Shown: positions 17,342 to 29,209, counted from the first letter of the stretch. The stretch: 37,472 nucleotides of DNA from Sideroxydans sp. (GCA_011620315.1 WOZO01000144.1:1-37472), one strand, 5' to 3'. The notes: generated by a model from the letters alone, not told the origin. Made by a program: numbers and translations.

Positions 17342-18970
17342 ATGACTACCGCTAATAATTTAGGGAAACTATTCGATCTGCTTCCATTGCACGCCGAAGA
17401 AGGTCGTCTGCGAAATTCGGTGTCGGAAGATGTCATCATCTCGCAACTCGGCAGTTCTGATTCGGCAACTATCGTGGCGCTTTTTCGGCGCATATTTGAA
17501 AGCTTTTCTCTGCTCGACAAGCATGAGTTGGGCGGGGGTAATTGGGCATTCGTTTCCTTTCCCGCATCATTGATGGCGCGTTCGTTGGTGGCGGCATGGG
17601 CAGTGCCGGGTCAACGATTAGTTGATGAAGGTTATTGGGAAGATGCGGCATTTTCAGAAGATCAGCGCATATTGCTGCATCAACTGGAAGCAGGCAGAAA
17701 TCGCCATCACCCTACAAGCAATGCAATGCCGATCCGCTTTGTACATGTTGCATGGGCACTCATCAGGTTCGGAAATGTTTTTTTGCTGCACCAGCGGGAA
17801 GACAAACTGCGACCAGATGCCAAGCAGTATGTGCTACCCGGTGGGCGCTTACGGCCATCGGATTGTCGAGAAAACCAGCCATCTACCGAGATACTCAAAG
17901 ACTTGTCGTCCGAAAACTCCTGCGTTGCTTCTGCGTCTCTGCCAAATACGCTGATTCGCGAGATTGAAGAAGAGCTTGGCCTGCAAGACGGAATTCATTA
18001 CACATTTGAACCGTGGCGTTCGATCAAGCCCTATTGTGCGGTCGAGGGCGGGGGCAATAAGCACGCTCTGTCACGCTACGAAATCACCTTGTACGCCGTT
18101 AAATTAACTTCACTGGGTGAAACATGCTTGCTGAATCAAATTGTTGCAGATTCTAAACAGTTGCCATTTTTCACTCTTGATGATCTTGTCCAAGGCAAAC
18201 GACCTGATGGGGCTACTGCCTTTATTGATGCGCTGTATCAGGATATGGAAGGGGAATTCGCAGAGCTATTCGATTCGATTCCGGACTCGTCAGGTACGCC
18301 TTACACTTTTGATAAAGCCGAATTGGCAGTTGATTTGCCATCTTGCAGAGATATGCCATTTTTGCGGGGAAAAACAGGGAAGGAGCGCGAAGTTCTGGTC
18401 ACCCTTGATGATTTTGAATGGGAACTCATTTTATTTCTTGGTTGGTGTGCACGGGGTTTTTCGCTGCGCAATGTTAGCGAAGACGTTCTGGTGTTGGGCG
18501 GCGGCTGGGTCAAGTTGCTCAATGTGGATGAGGTCAAAGCAGCCAAGGAAACAGCGCGCAAACTAGAGAAGATGGATTTGCCGATAGTGCAATTTTCTGG
18601 GGACGCATTGAGGCTGGCAATCAAGCCAGAATACACCTATTTTTCTGATCAATTGTTTTCCTACACATATGAGTCTTCAAACAACGAGGGAGGACAGATT
18701 GATTTGTATCTCAAAGAGAAAATAACCCGTTTCGCTGTTCTGTCTGCTCAACAGCACCGTTTAAACGTGCCAAGAAATATTGCGATCGTGATTGAAACGA
18801 TACATGCAGGCATAGACACATCACAGGTTGCAGTTATAAGAAATGCAGAAAAAAGCATACAGAAGCAGAATCTTGATACGGTAACAAAAGAAGTTTCTCG
18901 GATGGGGCTTCGGCGTTTAATAAAAATGCCTAATAACGGAGGGATGTCTATTGTTGCGTTGAATCGATAG
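17342..18970 (+). CDS. Nudix-domain protein with a large C-terminal region of unknown function
   Basis: LPGGRL ... LIREIEEELGL (Nudix G and REXXEEXG elements separated by an insertion); start MTTANNLG at 17342, 26 bp after the preceding gene. Confidence 0.75.
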   Translation: MTTANNLGKLFDLLPLHAEEGRLRNSVSEDVIISQLGSSDSATIVALFRRIFESFSLLDKHELGGGNWAFVSFPASLMARSLVAAWAVPGQRLVDEGYWEDAAFSEDQRILLHQLEAGRNRHHPTSNAMPIRFVHVAWALIRFGNVFLLHQREDKLRPDAKQYVLPGGRLRPSDCRENQPSTEILKDLSSENSCVASASLPNTLIREIEEELGLQDGIHYTFEPWRSIKPYCAVEGGGNKHALSRYEITLYAVKLTSLGETCLLNQIVADSKQLPFFTLDDLVQGKRPDGATAFIDALYQDMEGEFAELFDSIPDSSGTPYTFDKAELAVDLPSCRDMPFLRGKTGKEREVLVTLDDFEWELILFLGWCARGFSLRNVSEDVLVLGGGWVKLLNVDEVKAAKETARKLEKMDLPIVQFSGDALRLAIKPEYTYFSDQLFSYTYESSNNEGGQIDLYLKEKITRFAVLSAQQHRLNVPRNIAIVIETIHAGIDTSQVAVIRNAEKSIQKQNLDTVTKEVSRMGLRRLIKMPNNGGMSIVALNR

Positions 18971-19054
18971 AAGCTGGTCTTTGTATTTTGTCTTCCATCC
19001 TGTTGTGTCATAGATTCGTATAATCGCGCACTCCATCATTTCTCTAGGTCAAAA

Positions 19055-20488
19055 ATGACACTCGCCAAACTGACTTTTTCGAACACCCTTTCCGTTTCCC
19101 ATCAACTGATCGTTCTTCCTAAGTACAAGGCCCTGCCAAAAGACGCGCCGCACGGCGATCTGCTCGCCGCGGTGCTTAAGCGCCGCGACATGAAGGCGGA
19201 CGAGCTGGTGAAATCGCCGGTGGCGGCGAACGCGGCGGACGGGACGCTGGTGGCGTGGGCGATGCTGGATGATGCCAAGGATACGTTCGCGCAGCAGGTG
19301 CTGGTGCGCAAGGCTTTGCAGTTGTTGCTGGACGAGCAGCCGAAGCAGATCGCTATCGCCGTGTCCGGCGCAACGGCGCAACGCGCGGCCGAGCTGGCAG
19401 TGTACGGCGCATGGGTGAACAGTGCGTTGCTGCCGATGCGCAAGAAGAAGGACGAGCGCAAGCCGCTGCAGAAGATCACGCTGGTCGGCGAGGTGGACAG
19501 GAAGGTGTTCGATGCACTGCGTGCACAGTCCGAAGGAAACCTGCTGAGCCGCGAACTGACCGTGACGGCGCCAAACGAATTGACGCCGGAACTGTATCGT
19601 CAGCGCATCAAGCAGTTGGCGCAGGACAAGGGCTGGAAGCACGAAGAGTTCGACATGAAGAAGCTGCGCAAGCTGGGCGCGGGCGCGTTCGTCGCGGTGG
19701 CGCAGGGCAGCGATCCCGAGGACGCGGCCATCGTGCATCTGTCGTACAAGCACCCGAAGGCGAAACGCACCGTCGCGCTGGTCGGCAAGGGCATCTGCTT
19801 CGACACTGGCGGCCACAACCTGAAGCCGTCGCGCTACATGCACAACATGCACGAGGACATGAACGGTTCGGCGGTGTCGCTCGGCATCCTGCTGGCGGCA
19901 AGCGAACAGAAACTGCCGGTGAACATCGACTGCTGGCTGGCCATCGCGCAGAACCACATCAGCCCCAAGGCCTACAAACAGAACGATATCGTCAAGGCGC
20001 TGAACGGTACGCACATCGAGATCATCCACACCGACGCCGAGGGCCGCATGGTGCTGGCCGACACGCTGACGCTCGCCTCGCGCGCCAAACCGGACTTGAT
20101 GATCGACTTTGCCACGCTCACCGGCAGCATGGCAACCGCGCTGGGCGCGCGCTATTCCGGCGTGTTCGCCAGCAGCGACGAACTGGCGCAGCGCGCAGTG
20201 AACACCGGCAAGCAGACCGGCGAGCGCCTGTGCGCGTTCCCGCAGGACGAGGACTACGAGGCCGAACTCGATTCCAAGGTGGCCGACATCAAACAGTGCA
20301 CGCTGACCGGCGACGCGGATCACATCCTCGCCACGCGCTTCCTCAAGCGTTTCGTGGAGCACGACACGCCGTGGCTGCATGTGGACTTGTCTTCCAGTCG
20401 CTGCGAAGGCGGCTTGGGTATCGTTGCTGGTGAAGTGAACGGCTTCGGTGTGGCGTGGGGGCTTTCTATGCTGAGAGGCGCGATCTGA
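19055..20488 (+). CDS. M17 family leucyl aminopeptidase
   Basis: GKGICFDTGGHNLKPSRYMHNMHEDMNGSA, HTDAEGRMVLADTL, DFATLTGSMATALG. Confidence 0.93.
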   Translation: MTLAKLTFSNTLSVSHQLIVLPKYKALPKDAPHGDLLAAVLKRRDMKADELVKSPVAANAADGTLVAWAMLDDAKDTFAQQVLVRKALQLLLDEQPKQIAIAVSGATAQRAAELAVYGAWVNSALLPMRKKKDERKPLQKITLVGEVDRKVFDALRAQSEGNLLSRELTVTAPNELTPELYRQRIKQLAQDKGWKHEEFDMKKLRKLGAGAFVAVAQGSDPEDAAIVHLSYKHPKAKRTVALVGKGICFDTGGHNLKPSRYMHNMHEDMNGSAVSLGILLAASEQKLPVNIDCWLAIAQNHISPKAYKQNDIVKALNGTHIEIIHTDAEGRMVLADTLTLASRAKPDLMIDFATLTGSMATALGARYSGVFASSDELAQRAVNTGKQTGERLCAFPQDEDYEAELDSKVADIKQCTLTGDADHILATRFLKRFVEHDTPWLHVDLSSSRCEGGLGIVAGEVNGFGVAWGLSMLRGAI

Positions 20489-21105
20489 TGCCTTATTGGC
20501 TGCTCTGTCTGGCGTTGCTGCTGACTGGTTGCGGCGAAACGGAGAAGTTTCCCGCCTTGCCGCCCGGCAGCGTGGTGCTAGCCTTGGGCGACAGCCTCAC
20601 CGCTGGCGCGGGCGTGACGCCGGAACAGGCTTGGCCGAAGCTGTTGGCGGAAAAGACGGGCTGGCAGGTGATCAACGGCGGCGTGAGCGGCAACACCAGT
20701 GGCGATGCGCTGGCGCGTTTGCCCGATCTGCTGGATGAGCACAGACCGGTGCTGGTGATATTGACGCTGGGCGGCAACGACATGCTGCGTAACCTGCAGG
20801 TACAGGAGATCGAGTCGAATCTCGCAAAGATGATCGTGCAATGCAAAGCGGCGGGCGCGCAGGTCGTGATGCTGGCGACGCCGGAACCCAGCCTGGCGGG
20901 TGCCGTGTTGCGCAATCTCTCGGCACCGGAATTCTATGGCCGGGTGGCGGGTTCCCATCAGGTGCCGCTGGTCGAGGATGCCATCGCCGATGTGCTTTCC
21001 GATCCCCTGCTCAAGGGTGACCAGGTTCATCCGAATGCGGCAGGCCATGCACGGCTGGTCGCGAACATTTTTGAGGCTTTGCGGGATATCGGCTACGCGA
21101 ATTGA
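20488..21105 (+). CDS. SGNH-hydrolase lipoprotein, arylesterase/TesA-like
   Basis: Lipobox LLLTGC; LALGDSLTAGAG, GNDMLRN, DQVHPNAAGH; TGATG junction with the M17 gene. Confidence 0.88.
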   Translation: MPYWLLCLALLLTGCGETEKFPALPPGSVVLALGDSLTAGAGVTPEQAWPKLLAEKTGWQVINGGVSGNTSGDALARLPDLLDEHRPVLVILTLGGNDMLRNLQVQEIESNLAKMIVQCKAAGAQVVMLATPEPSLAGAVLRNLSAPEFYGRVAGSHQVPLVEDAIADVLSDPLLKGDQVHPNAAGHARLVANIFEALRDIGYAN

Positions 21106-21170
21106 GCGGATCAAGTTAATAGATTGCGGAAGCGGATATTGCCCTGCTAGTATGCCTGCGCGGCAACTTT

Positions 21171-21198
21171 GCTGTAACCGTATCCATATAGTTACAGC
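21171..21198. promoter_or_regulatory. Dyad GCTGTAAC-N12-GTTACAGC upstream of the PA2779-like gene
   Basis: 8-bp perfect inverted arms about 30 bp upstream of the start codon. Confidence 0.5.
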
Positions 21199-21228
21199 CT
21201 TTATTCAACCTGTTCAGGAGGATTCAAG

Positions 21229-21630
21229 ATGACGATGCAAAATTCCCGTTTCATGCGCTGGACCAGCCGCGTGATGATTGTGCTCATGACGTGCATGGCG
21301 ATGCCGCTGACCGCTTCTGCCGCGATGGTGGAAACCGATGTCATCGTCGATCACGCGCTGGCAGAACAGGGGCGAGCAAAGATCATGGCGCTGGTCAATC
21401 GCGACGATGTGCGCGCCCAGTTGGAGATGCGCGGTGTCACGACCGAGCAGGCGCAGACTCGCGTCGCCGCACTGACCGACGACGAGGCGATGCAGATCTC
21501 GGGCAAGCTGGACCAATTGCCGGCCGGTGGCGACATCCTTGGTACGGCTGTATTCATCTTTATCGTACTGTTGGTGACCGACATTTTGGGTTACACCAAA
21601 GTCTTCCCCTTCACGCGTTCCGTGCGCTGA
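21229..21630 (+). CDS. PA2779 family protein
   Basis: Signal peptide, DVRAQLEMRGVTTEQAQTRVAALTDDE, C-terminal TM GTAVFIFIVLLVTDILGYTKVFPF. Confidence 0.88.
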   Translation: MTMQNSRFMRWTSRVMIVLMTCMAMPLTASAAMVETDVIVDHALAEQGRAKIMALVNRDDVRAQLEMRGVTTEQAQTRVAALTDDEAMQISGKLDQLPAGGDILGTAVFIFIVLLVTDILGYTKVFPFTRSVR

Positions 21631-21636
21631 TTTAGA

Positions 21637-22584
21637 TTGTCCAAAACCAATGCCAGCCTGATGGCTGGCATATTCCTTCTCCTTCTCGGGGGATGCAAGA
21701 CGCTCCCGCCTCCGGCTGCATTGTCGAAAGACACCGCAGCCTCATTGCCGCGGCAGGTCGAGCTATTCGATGTGCCGTTCTTCGCGCAGGAGGATTTCCA
21801 GTGCGGGCCAGCCGCGCTGGCGATGGTCATGAAGTATGCGGGCGTCGAGGTGGATACGGAGGTGCTCAAGCCGGAAGTCTATCTGCCGGGACGAGAAGGC
21901 AGCTTGCAGGTCGAGATGTTCGGGGCGGCGCGCCGCCACGGGCTGGTGGCTTATCAAATGTCGCCCGTACTGGGCGAGTTGCTGGAGGAAGTCGCCCGTG
22001 GCACGCCGGTGGTGGTGTTGCAGAATCTGGCGCTGGACTGGTATCCGATCTGGCACTACGCCGTCGTCATCGGTTACGACCTGGACAACAAGGATGTCAT
22101 CCTGCGTTCCGGTCGCGAGCGTCAGCAGCGCATATCCCTTGTGGCATTCGAAAACACTTGGGCGCGCAGTGCGCATTGGGCGATGGTCGCCCTGCCGCCG
22201 GAAAGAGTGCCTTTTACCGCCAAGGAAACGCGTTATATCGCGGCGGTGAATGCATTCGGCAGGGCAGGGCAGTTGCCCGCGTCGCGCACTGCCTACCTGG
22301 CCGCGAAGAAACGCTGGCCGGACAGTCTGGGCGTCAGTATCGCGCTGGGTAATGTCGACTACATGATGAAGCGTATGGACGAGGCAGAGGCCGAGTTCAG
22401 AGCTGCCGTCACTGCCCATCCAGATTCAGTCGCCGCACTGAATAATTTGGCGCAGACACTTTCCGATATGGGGCGCGATGAAGAAGCGCTGGCATATGTA
22501 AAGCGCGCAGAGGAGCTGGGCGGGCCATTGAAGGAAATCGTTTCCTCGACGCGGGCCTCCATTGAACGCAAGCTGCAGCATTGA
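21637..22584 (+). CDS. PA2778-like C39-type cysteine peptidase with TPRs (lipoprotein)
   Basis: Lipobox LLLGGC, FFAQEDFQCGPAALAMV, HYAVVIGYD, TPR-like C-terminus; start TTG 21637 or ATG 21661. Confidence 0.88.
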   Translation: MSKTNASLMAGIFLLLLGGCKTLPPPAALSKDTAASLPRQVELFDVPFFAQEDFQCGPAALAMVMKYAGVEVDTEVLKPEVYLPGREGSLQVEMFGAARRHGLVAYQMSPVLGELLEEVARGTPVVVLQNLALDWYPIWHYAVVIGYDLDNKDVILRSGRERQQRISLVAFENTWARSAHWAMVALPPERVPFTAKETRYIAAVNAFGRAGQLPASRTAYLAAKKRWPDSLGVSIALGNVDYMMKRMDEAEAEFRAAVTAHPDSVAALNNLAQTLSDMGRDEEALAYVKRAEELGGPLKEIVSSTRASIERKLQH

Positions 22585-22585
22585 T

Positions 22586-22999
22586 TCAAGCTGTCAGCGC
22601 GATCACCAGATAGCGGGCAAACTTCCCCAGCAGCATGAACAGTGCCGCGTGCCAGGGATTCAGGCGCAGCCAGCCCGCGGCCAGACACAACGCATCACCG
22701 ATCAGCGGTAGCCATGCGAGCAGCAATGCTGGTGTGCCGTGTGTTCTTACTTTCTCCACATGCTTGAGTTGCTGTGTCTGCGGCAGCAACCAGCCCATGC
22801 CGAACGAGATCATGCCGCCTATGGTATTGCCCAGTGTGCCGACCAGCAGTGCGGGCCAGAACAGTTCGGGGTGCAGTTTCAGCACGCCGAATAGCACCGC
22901 TTCGGAGCCGCCGGGCAGCAGTGTCGCGGCCAGCAGGCTGCTGATGAACAGGCCCCACAGGCTGAGGTCGCTGGAAAGGTAGGCGGCGAGCGTATCCAT
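22586..22999 (-). CDS. YqaA/DedA-like small membrane protein
   Basis: FISSLLAATLLPGGSEAVLFG, GNTIGGMISFGMG, WLPLIGDALCLAAGWLR. Confidence 0.88.
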   Translation of the reverse strand: MDTLAAYLSSDLSLWGLFISSLLAATLLPGGSEAVLFGVLKLHPELFWPALLVGTLGNTIGGMISFGMGWLLPQTQQLKHVEKVRTHGTPALLLAWLPLIGDALCLAAGWLRLNPWHAALFMLLGKFARYLVIALTA

Positions 23000-23075
23000 C
23001 TATGTGGCGGGGCCGGTCACGCAGGCTAACCGTTGTCCGGAGTTTTGCGGTTCGCTGGACGCAGTCTGCTTGCGG

Positions 23076-23833
23076 TCATGACGGGCGCAGGGCGGAGAAT
23101 ATCTTTCGGGCCAAATCGCCGGTGGCTTGCAGCGGGTGGGCGCGAATCTCTTTTTCCTGCTCTGCGATCATCAGATACAGGCCGTCCAGTGCCTTGCGGG
23201 TGATGTAGTCGTCAAGGTGTGCGTCCTGTTCTTTGACCAGTCCGAGCTTTACGCCTTTGTCGGCGAAGCGGTCATATGTTTGGGCAAGGCTGACTTTTTG
23301 CATCGCGCGCACGACGACGGGTTTGAACTTGCCGCTCAGCGCAGTCTCGGTGTTGCGCCGGAAATACTGCGTGGCGGCGTCATCCTTGCCGAGCAGGATG
23401 TCCTTGGCATCGTTCACGGTCATGTTCTTCACGGCCGCGATGAGCAACGACTTGGCTTCCGGAACAGCCGCTTCGGCGGCACGGTTCATCGATGTGATCA
23501 GTTCGTCGGAATACTTGCCCAGATGCAACTTGCGCAGCGCACTGTCCGCCTTTTTTAGATTCTCCGGCAGCGGGATATGCACTTTGGGGTTGCCAAGATA
23601 GCCGTCCGCGCGTGCCAGATCCTTGACGGCGGATTCCGCGCCTTGTATGAGGGCTTGATTGAGACTTTCCGCCTGCTGCTGCGGAGAGTAGGCAGCGAGT
23701 CCCGTGGCTTGGGACGAAGAGGGTGTGGTGGCGGGTTGCTTCAGTCCGTCGATCCTGGACTTGAGGTCGTTCAGGTCGAACGCCGCGACCGGCATGCTCA
23801 GTGTGAGCATGCCGAGCAGCAGGACGCGTCCGA

Positions 23834-23837
<4 letters not shown>
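23076..23837 (-). CDS. DUF4197 family protein
   Basis: Signal peptide; LGNPKVHIPLPENLKKADSALRKLHLGKYSDELITSMNRAAEAAVPEAK; ATGA overlap with lpdA; upstream ORF extension rejected. Confidence 0.88.
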
Positions 23838-25600
<1,763 letters not shown>

Positions 25601-25613
25601 ATTCTTCCTCTAT

Positions 25614-25731
25614 GCCGTCATTCCGGCGAAGGCCGGAATCCAGTTATTTAAATGAGTCCTCGTAATGCGAGGACAAAAACTAATGCATTGTGAATAAAAC
25701 CGCCGGATACCGGCCTGCGCCGGTATGACGG
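25614..25731. repeat. Composite REP-like element A
   Basis: gccgtcattccggcgaaggccggaatccag ... gtcctcg-taatg-cgaggac ... ccggataccggcctgcgccggtatgacgg (inverted outer units, central hairpin). Confidence 0.85.
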
Positions 25732-26991
25732 TTAGATTCTGATCTGCCCGTTGCCGAGCACGATGTATTTCTGCGAAGTCAAACCTTCCAATCCCACCGG
25801 TCCGCGCGCGTGGATCTTGTCGGTGGAGATGCCGATTTCCGCGCCCAGGCCATATTCAAAGCCGTCGGCGAAACGCGTGGAGGCGTTCACCATCACGCTG
25901 GCCGAATCCACTTCGCGCAGGAAGCGCATCGCCTTGCTGTAGTTCTCGGTGACGATGCTGTCGGTGTGCTGCGAGCTGTAGGTGTTGATGTGGTCAATGG
26001 CTTCATCCACATTCGCAACCACACGCACACTGAGGATGGGGGCGAGATATTCCGTGTACCAGTCCTCTTCGGTGGCTGCGCTCATCTGCGCCACGAGTTT
26101 GCGTGCCGCGTCGTCACCGCGCAGTTCAACCCCCTTGTCGAGGTAGGCTTTGCACAAGCCAGGCAGGACTTTCTCCGCGATGCCCGTATTCACCAGCAAT
26201 GTCTCCATCGCGTTGCACACGCCGTAACGATGCGTCTTGGCGTTGATGGCGATGCGCGTGGCTTTGTCGAGGTCAGCTTCGTCGTCGATGTACACATGGC
26301 AGATGCCGTCCAGATGCTTGATCACCGGCACCTTGGCGTCTTCTGCGATGCGCGCGATCAGGCTCTTGCCGCCGCGCGGTACGATCACGTCCACGTAGTC
26401 CTTCATGGTGATCAGTTCGCCCACGGCCGCGCGGTCGGTGGTGCTGACCACCTGCACGGCTGTCTCGGGCAGTCCGGCTTCACGCAGGCCTTGGTGCACG
26501 CAAGCGGCGATAGCCTGATTGGAATGGATGGCTTCGGAGCCGCCGCGCAGGATCGCCGCGTTGCCGGACTTCAGGCACAGGCCGGCCGCGTCGGCGGTCA
26601 CGTTGGGGCGCGATTCGTAGATGATGCCGATCACGCCCAGCGGCACGCGCATCTTGCCGACCTGGATGCCGGACGGGCGGTATTTCATGTCGCTGATCTC
26701 GCCGATGGGGTCGGGCAGTGCGGCGATCTGGCGCAGACCTTCGGCCATGCCTTTGACGGTCTTTTCGGTGAGCGTGAGGCGATCCACCGAGGCGGCATCC
26801 AGTCCGTTCGCTTTAGCCGATGCGACATCCTTGGCGTTCTCGGAGATCAGCTTGGCGCTGTCGAGCAGGATAGCGGTGGCGATGTTCTCCAGCGCGAGAT
26901 TCTTGGCGTTGGTATCCGCCATCGCCATCGCGCGTGATGCGGTGCGGGCTTGCTGCCCGACGCTTTTCATGTATGCCTTGATGTAGTTCAT
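25732..26991 (-). CDS. proA: Gamma-glutamyl phosphate reductase
   Basis: [50 protein letters not shown]; start at MNYIKAYM. Confidence 0.96.
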   Translation of the reverse strand: MNYIKAYMKSVGQQARTASRAMAMADTNAKNLALENIATAILLDSAKLISENAKDVASAKANGLDAASVDRLTLTEKTVKGMAEGLRQIAALPDPIGEISDMKYRPSGIQVGKMRVPLGVIGIIYESRPNVTADAAGLCLKSGNAAILRGGSEAIHSNQAIAACVHQGLREAGLPETAVQVVSTTDRAAVGELITMKDYVDVIVPRGGKSLIARIAEDAKVPVIKHLDGICHVYIDDEADLDKATRIAINAKTHRYGVCNAMETLLVNTGIAEKVLPGLCKAYLDKGVELRGDDAARKLVAQMSAATEEDWYTEYLAPILSVRVVANVDEAIDHINTYSSQHTDSIVTENYSKAMRFLREVDSASVMVNASTRFADGFEYGLGAEIGISTDKIHARGPVGLEGLTSQKYIVLGNGQIRI

Positions 26992-27072
26992 GGTGCTGGT
27001 TTGGATATCATTGGCGCGCATTTTAGCATCGTGCATGCGTTAGAATGCGCGCCTTATTCAAGAGAACCCAGC

Positions 27073-27861
27073 ATGTCCGACATCCTCAACAAGATACTCG
27101 CAGTCAAAGCGCAGGAAGTGGCCACCGCGCTATCGGCCAAGCCCTTGCCCGTGATACGTGCGGAAGCACAGCAGGCGCTACCGGCGCGTGATTTCGTGGC
27201 CGCCATCCGTGCCAAGATCGCCGCCGGGCAGGCTGCAGTGATCGCCGAAATCAAGAAAGCCAGCCCCAGCAAAGGGGTGATCCGGGAAGATTTTCATCCG
27301 GCCCGGATCGCGCGGAGTTACGCGCAGCACGGTGCGGCCTGTCTGTCTGTGTTGACCGACCAGCAGTTCTTCCAAGGCAGCGCCGAATATCTGCAGCAGG
27401 CACGCGCGGCCTGCGAATTGCCGGTGCTGCGCAAGGATTTCATGGTCAGCGAATATCAGGTCTATCAGGCCCGTGCGATGGGAGCAGATGCGATCCTGTT
27501 GATCGCCTCGGCGTTGTCGCTCAAACAGATGCAGGCTTTCGAGAAGCTGGCGCAGCAACTGGGCATGGCGGTGCTGGTCGAAGTGCACGACGGCAAGGAG
27601 CTGGAAGTCGCATTGCAATTGAAGACACCGTTGATCGGTATCAATAATCGCAACCTGCGCACTTTTGAAGTCAGTCTGCAAACCACGCTGAATCTGCTGG
27701 GGCAGATCCCAGCGGATCGCATCGTCGTTACCGAAAGCGGCATCTCCACCGCTTCGGATGTAAGGCGCATGCGCGACCAGCAGGTTCATGCCTTCCTAGT
27801 TGGCGAGGCTTTCATGCGCTCAAGCGAGCCGGGCGAAGAGTTGACGAAAGTGTTCGCTTAA
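27073..27861 (+). CDS. trpC: Indole-3-glycerol phosphate synthase
   Basis: [50 protein letters not shown]. Confidence 0.97.
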   Translation: MSDILNKILAVKAQEVATALSAKPLPVIRAEAQQALPARDFVAAIRAKIAAGQAAVIAEIKKASPSKGVIREDFHPARIARSYAQHGAACLSVLTDQQFFQGSAEYLQQARAACELPVLRKDFMVSEYQVYQARAMGADAILLIASALSLKQMQAFEKLAQQLGMAVLVEVHDGKELEVALQLKTPLIGINNRNLRTFEVSLQTTLNLLGQIPADRIVVTESGISTASDVRRMRDQQVHAFLVGEAFMRSSEPGEELTKVFA

Positions 27862-27909
27862 GGTTCCTGTCTGCTTTTCTGTGGTAATTCAGCAACAATT
27901 TTTGGTTTT

Positions 27910-27923
27910 TTGACGCAGGTCAA
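27910..27923. promoter_or_regulatory. FNR/CRP-family-like box TTGACgcagGTCAA upstream of the porin
   Basis: Perfect 5-4-5 dyad resembling the FNR/Anr/FixK consensus TTGAT-N4-ATCAA. Confidence 0.5.
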
Positions 27924-28019
27924 ATTGCCTCGTCTCCGAGTGTGGAAAATCGCCCCGAGCTCGCGGTCGGGGCTTGAAAACAAGAATGCGGTATGACGTG
28001 CTTGTTGCGGATTTGTGAC

Positions 28020-28037
28020 TTGTAAGCATTTTGTAAG
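28020..28037. promoter_or_regulatory. 11-bp-phased direct repeat TTGTAAG-N4-TTGTAAG upstream of the porin
   Basis: Two identical 7-mers starting at 28020 and 28031. Confidence 0.4.
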
Positions 28038-28121
28038 GTGCCCAGAGTACGTTTCGCGGCCAGACGAAGCAGTCTTGTGATCGTCTTTATGGCAATCAAC
28101 TTATAACTAGAGGAGTTTCAC

Positions 28122-29153
28122 ATGCAAAAGAAAATCATCGCACTGGCTGTTGCTGCCGCTTTCTCCGCGCCGGCTTTTGCCGACACGACCGTATACGGCA
28201 TCGTCGATGCTGCCATCACCAATATATCCAAGACCGGCTTCAAAAGCCGTCTGGATGTAACTTCTGGCGGTCTGTCGACTTCACGTTTGGGCGTCAAGCA
28301 CACTGAAGGTCTGGATAATGGCATGACAGCGGTTGTTGTTCTGGAGTATGGCTTGGATGTTGCAAACAAAACGGCTCTTGGTGCAGCGTCTGGTACTACC
28401 TACACTCCTAACGCACGCCAGCAGATGCTGGCGCTGGCAGGTGATTTCGGTACCGTTGCAGCAGGTTTTCTGCAAACCACAGGCTATGATTTTTCCGGGA
28501 AGTTCAACCCGTTCGCCGGTTCTGCCGTAGACCCGTATTCGGCTGCTAACCCTACCACGTTCATCACAACTGGCTCGCGCGCTGCGCATGCTGCTGCTTA
28601 CATCTCGCCAAGCATGGGTGGTGTGACGGTTGCCTATAACCACGCATTCAATGCTGGCAACGAAAGTTTGACTCCAGACGGCTCGACTACCGCCAATCCA
28701 ACAACAGCGGACTTGCTGTCCGTGACATTTGATCAGGGACCGTTGTCTGTGGGCGGTGTGTACGCGGGTACAGCCGATGACGATGCTGCCTACGCTAAGG
28801 TGACTGAAATGGGTCTGGGTGCTTCCTATGACTTCGGCGTGGCCAAAGTCAACGCTACCTATTTGTCGACCAAAACGGACGCAACTGGTGTGGCTGGCAA
28901 TACCGACAGCATGATCGGTTTGAGCGCGGTCGCCCCGGTTGGTCCCGGCGCAGTGGTGTTTGGTTACGACAAGAACACCAAGGACAGCACTACGGCTGCT
29001 GACAATACATCGGCATACACCCTGGCTTACCTGCAAAACCTGTCCAAGTCTGTGACTGCTTATGGCGCCATTGAAAAAGTCAGCACCGAAACCACTACTG
29101 GTTCTAATGTTGACACAACCGTGTTGGCTGTTGGTCTGCGCAAGAAGTTCTAA
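28122..29153 (+). CDS. Gram-negative trimeric porin
   Basis: Signal peptide MQKKIIALAVAAAFSAPAFA, DTTVYGIVDAAIT, C-terminal GLRKKF; RBS AGAGGAG. Confidence 0.95.
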   Translation: MQKKIIALAVAAAFSAPAFADTTVYGIVDAAITNISKTGFKSRLDVTSGGLSTSRLGVKHTEGLDNGMTAVVVLEYGLDVANKTALGAASGTTYTPNARQQMLALAGDFGTVAAGFLQTTGYDFSGKFNPFAGSAVDPYSAANPTTFITTGSRAAHAAAYISPSMGGVTVAYNHAFNAGNESLTPDGSTTANPTTADLLSVTFDQGPLSVGGVYAGTADDDAAYAKVTEMGLGASYDFGVAKVNATYLSTKTDATGVAGNTDSMIGLSAVAPVGPGAVVFGYDKNTKDSTTAADNTSAYTLAYLQNLSKSVTAYGAIEKVSTETTTGSNVDTTVLAVGLRKKF

Positions 29154-29182
29154 ATCAGCCTTACCCTCTGATTTGGATGAGA

Positions 29183-29209
29183 ACGGGCCTCTGCGGAGGC
29201 CCGTTTTTT
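29183..29209 (+). terminator. Intrinsic terminator downstream of the porin
   Basis: acgggcctc-tgcg-gaggcccgt followed by a T6 run. Confidence 0.92.

Noticed and set aside
19049-20380. 443-aa minus-strand ORF opposite the M17 aminopeptidase
   Set aside because: Shadow ORF; the plus strand has clear catalytic motifs.
27952-27973. trpC intrinsic terminator (GCCCCGA...TCGGGGC)
   Set aside because: Stem is good but no T-tract follows on the plus strand; only mentioned as part of the porin leader.
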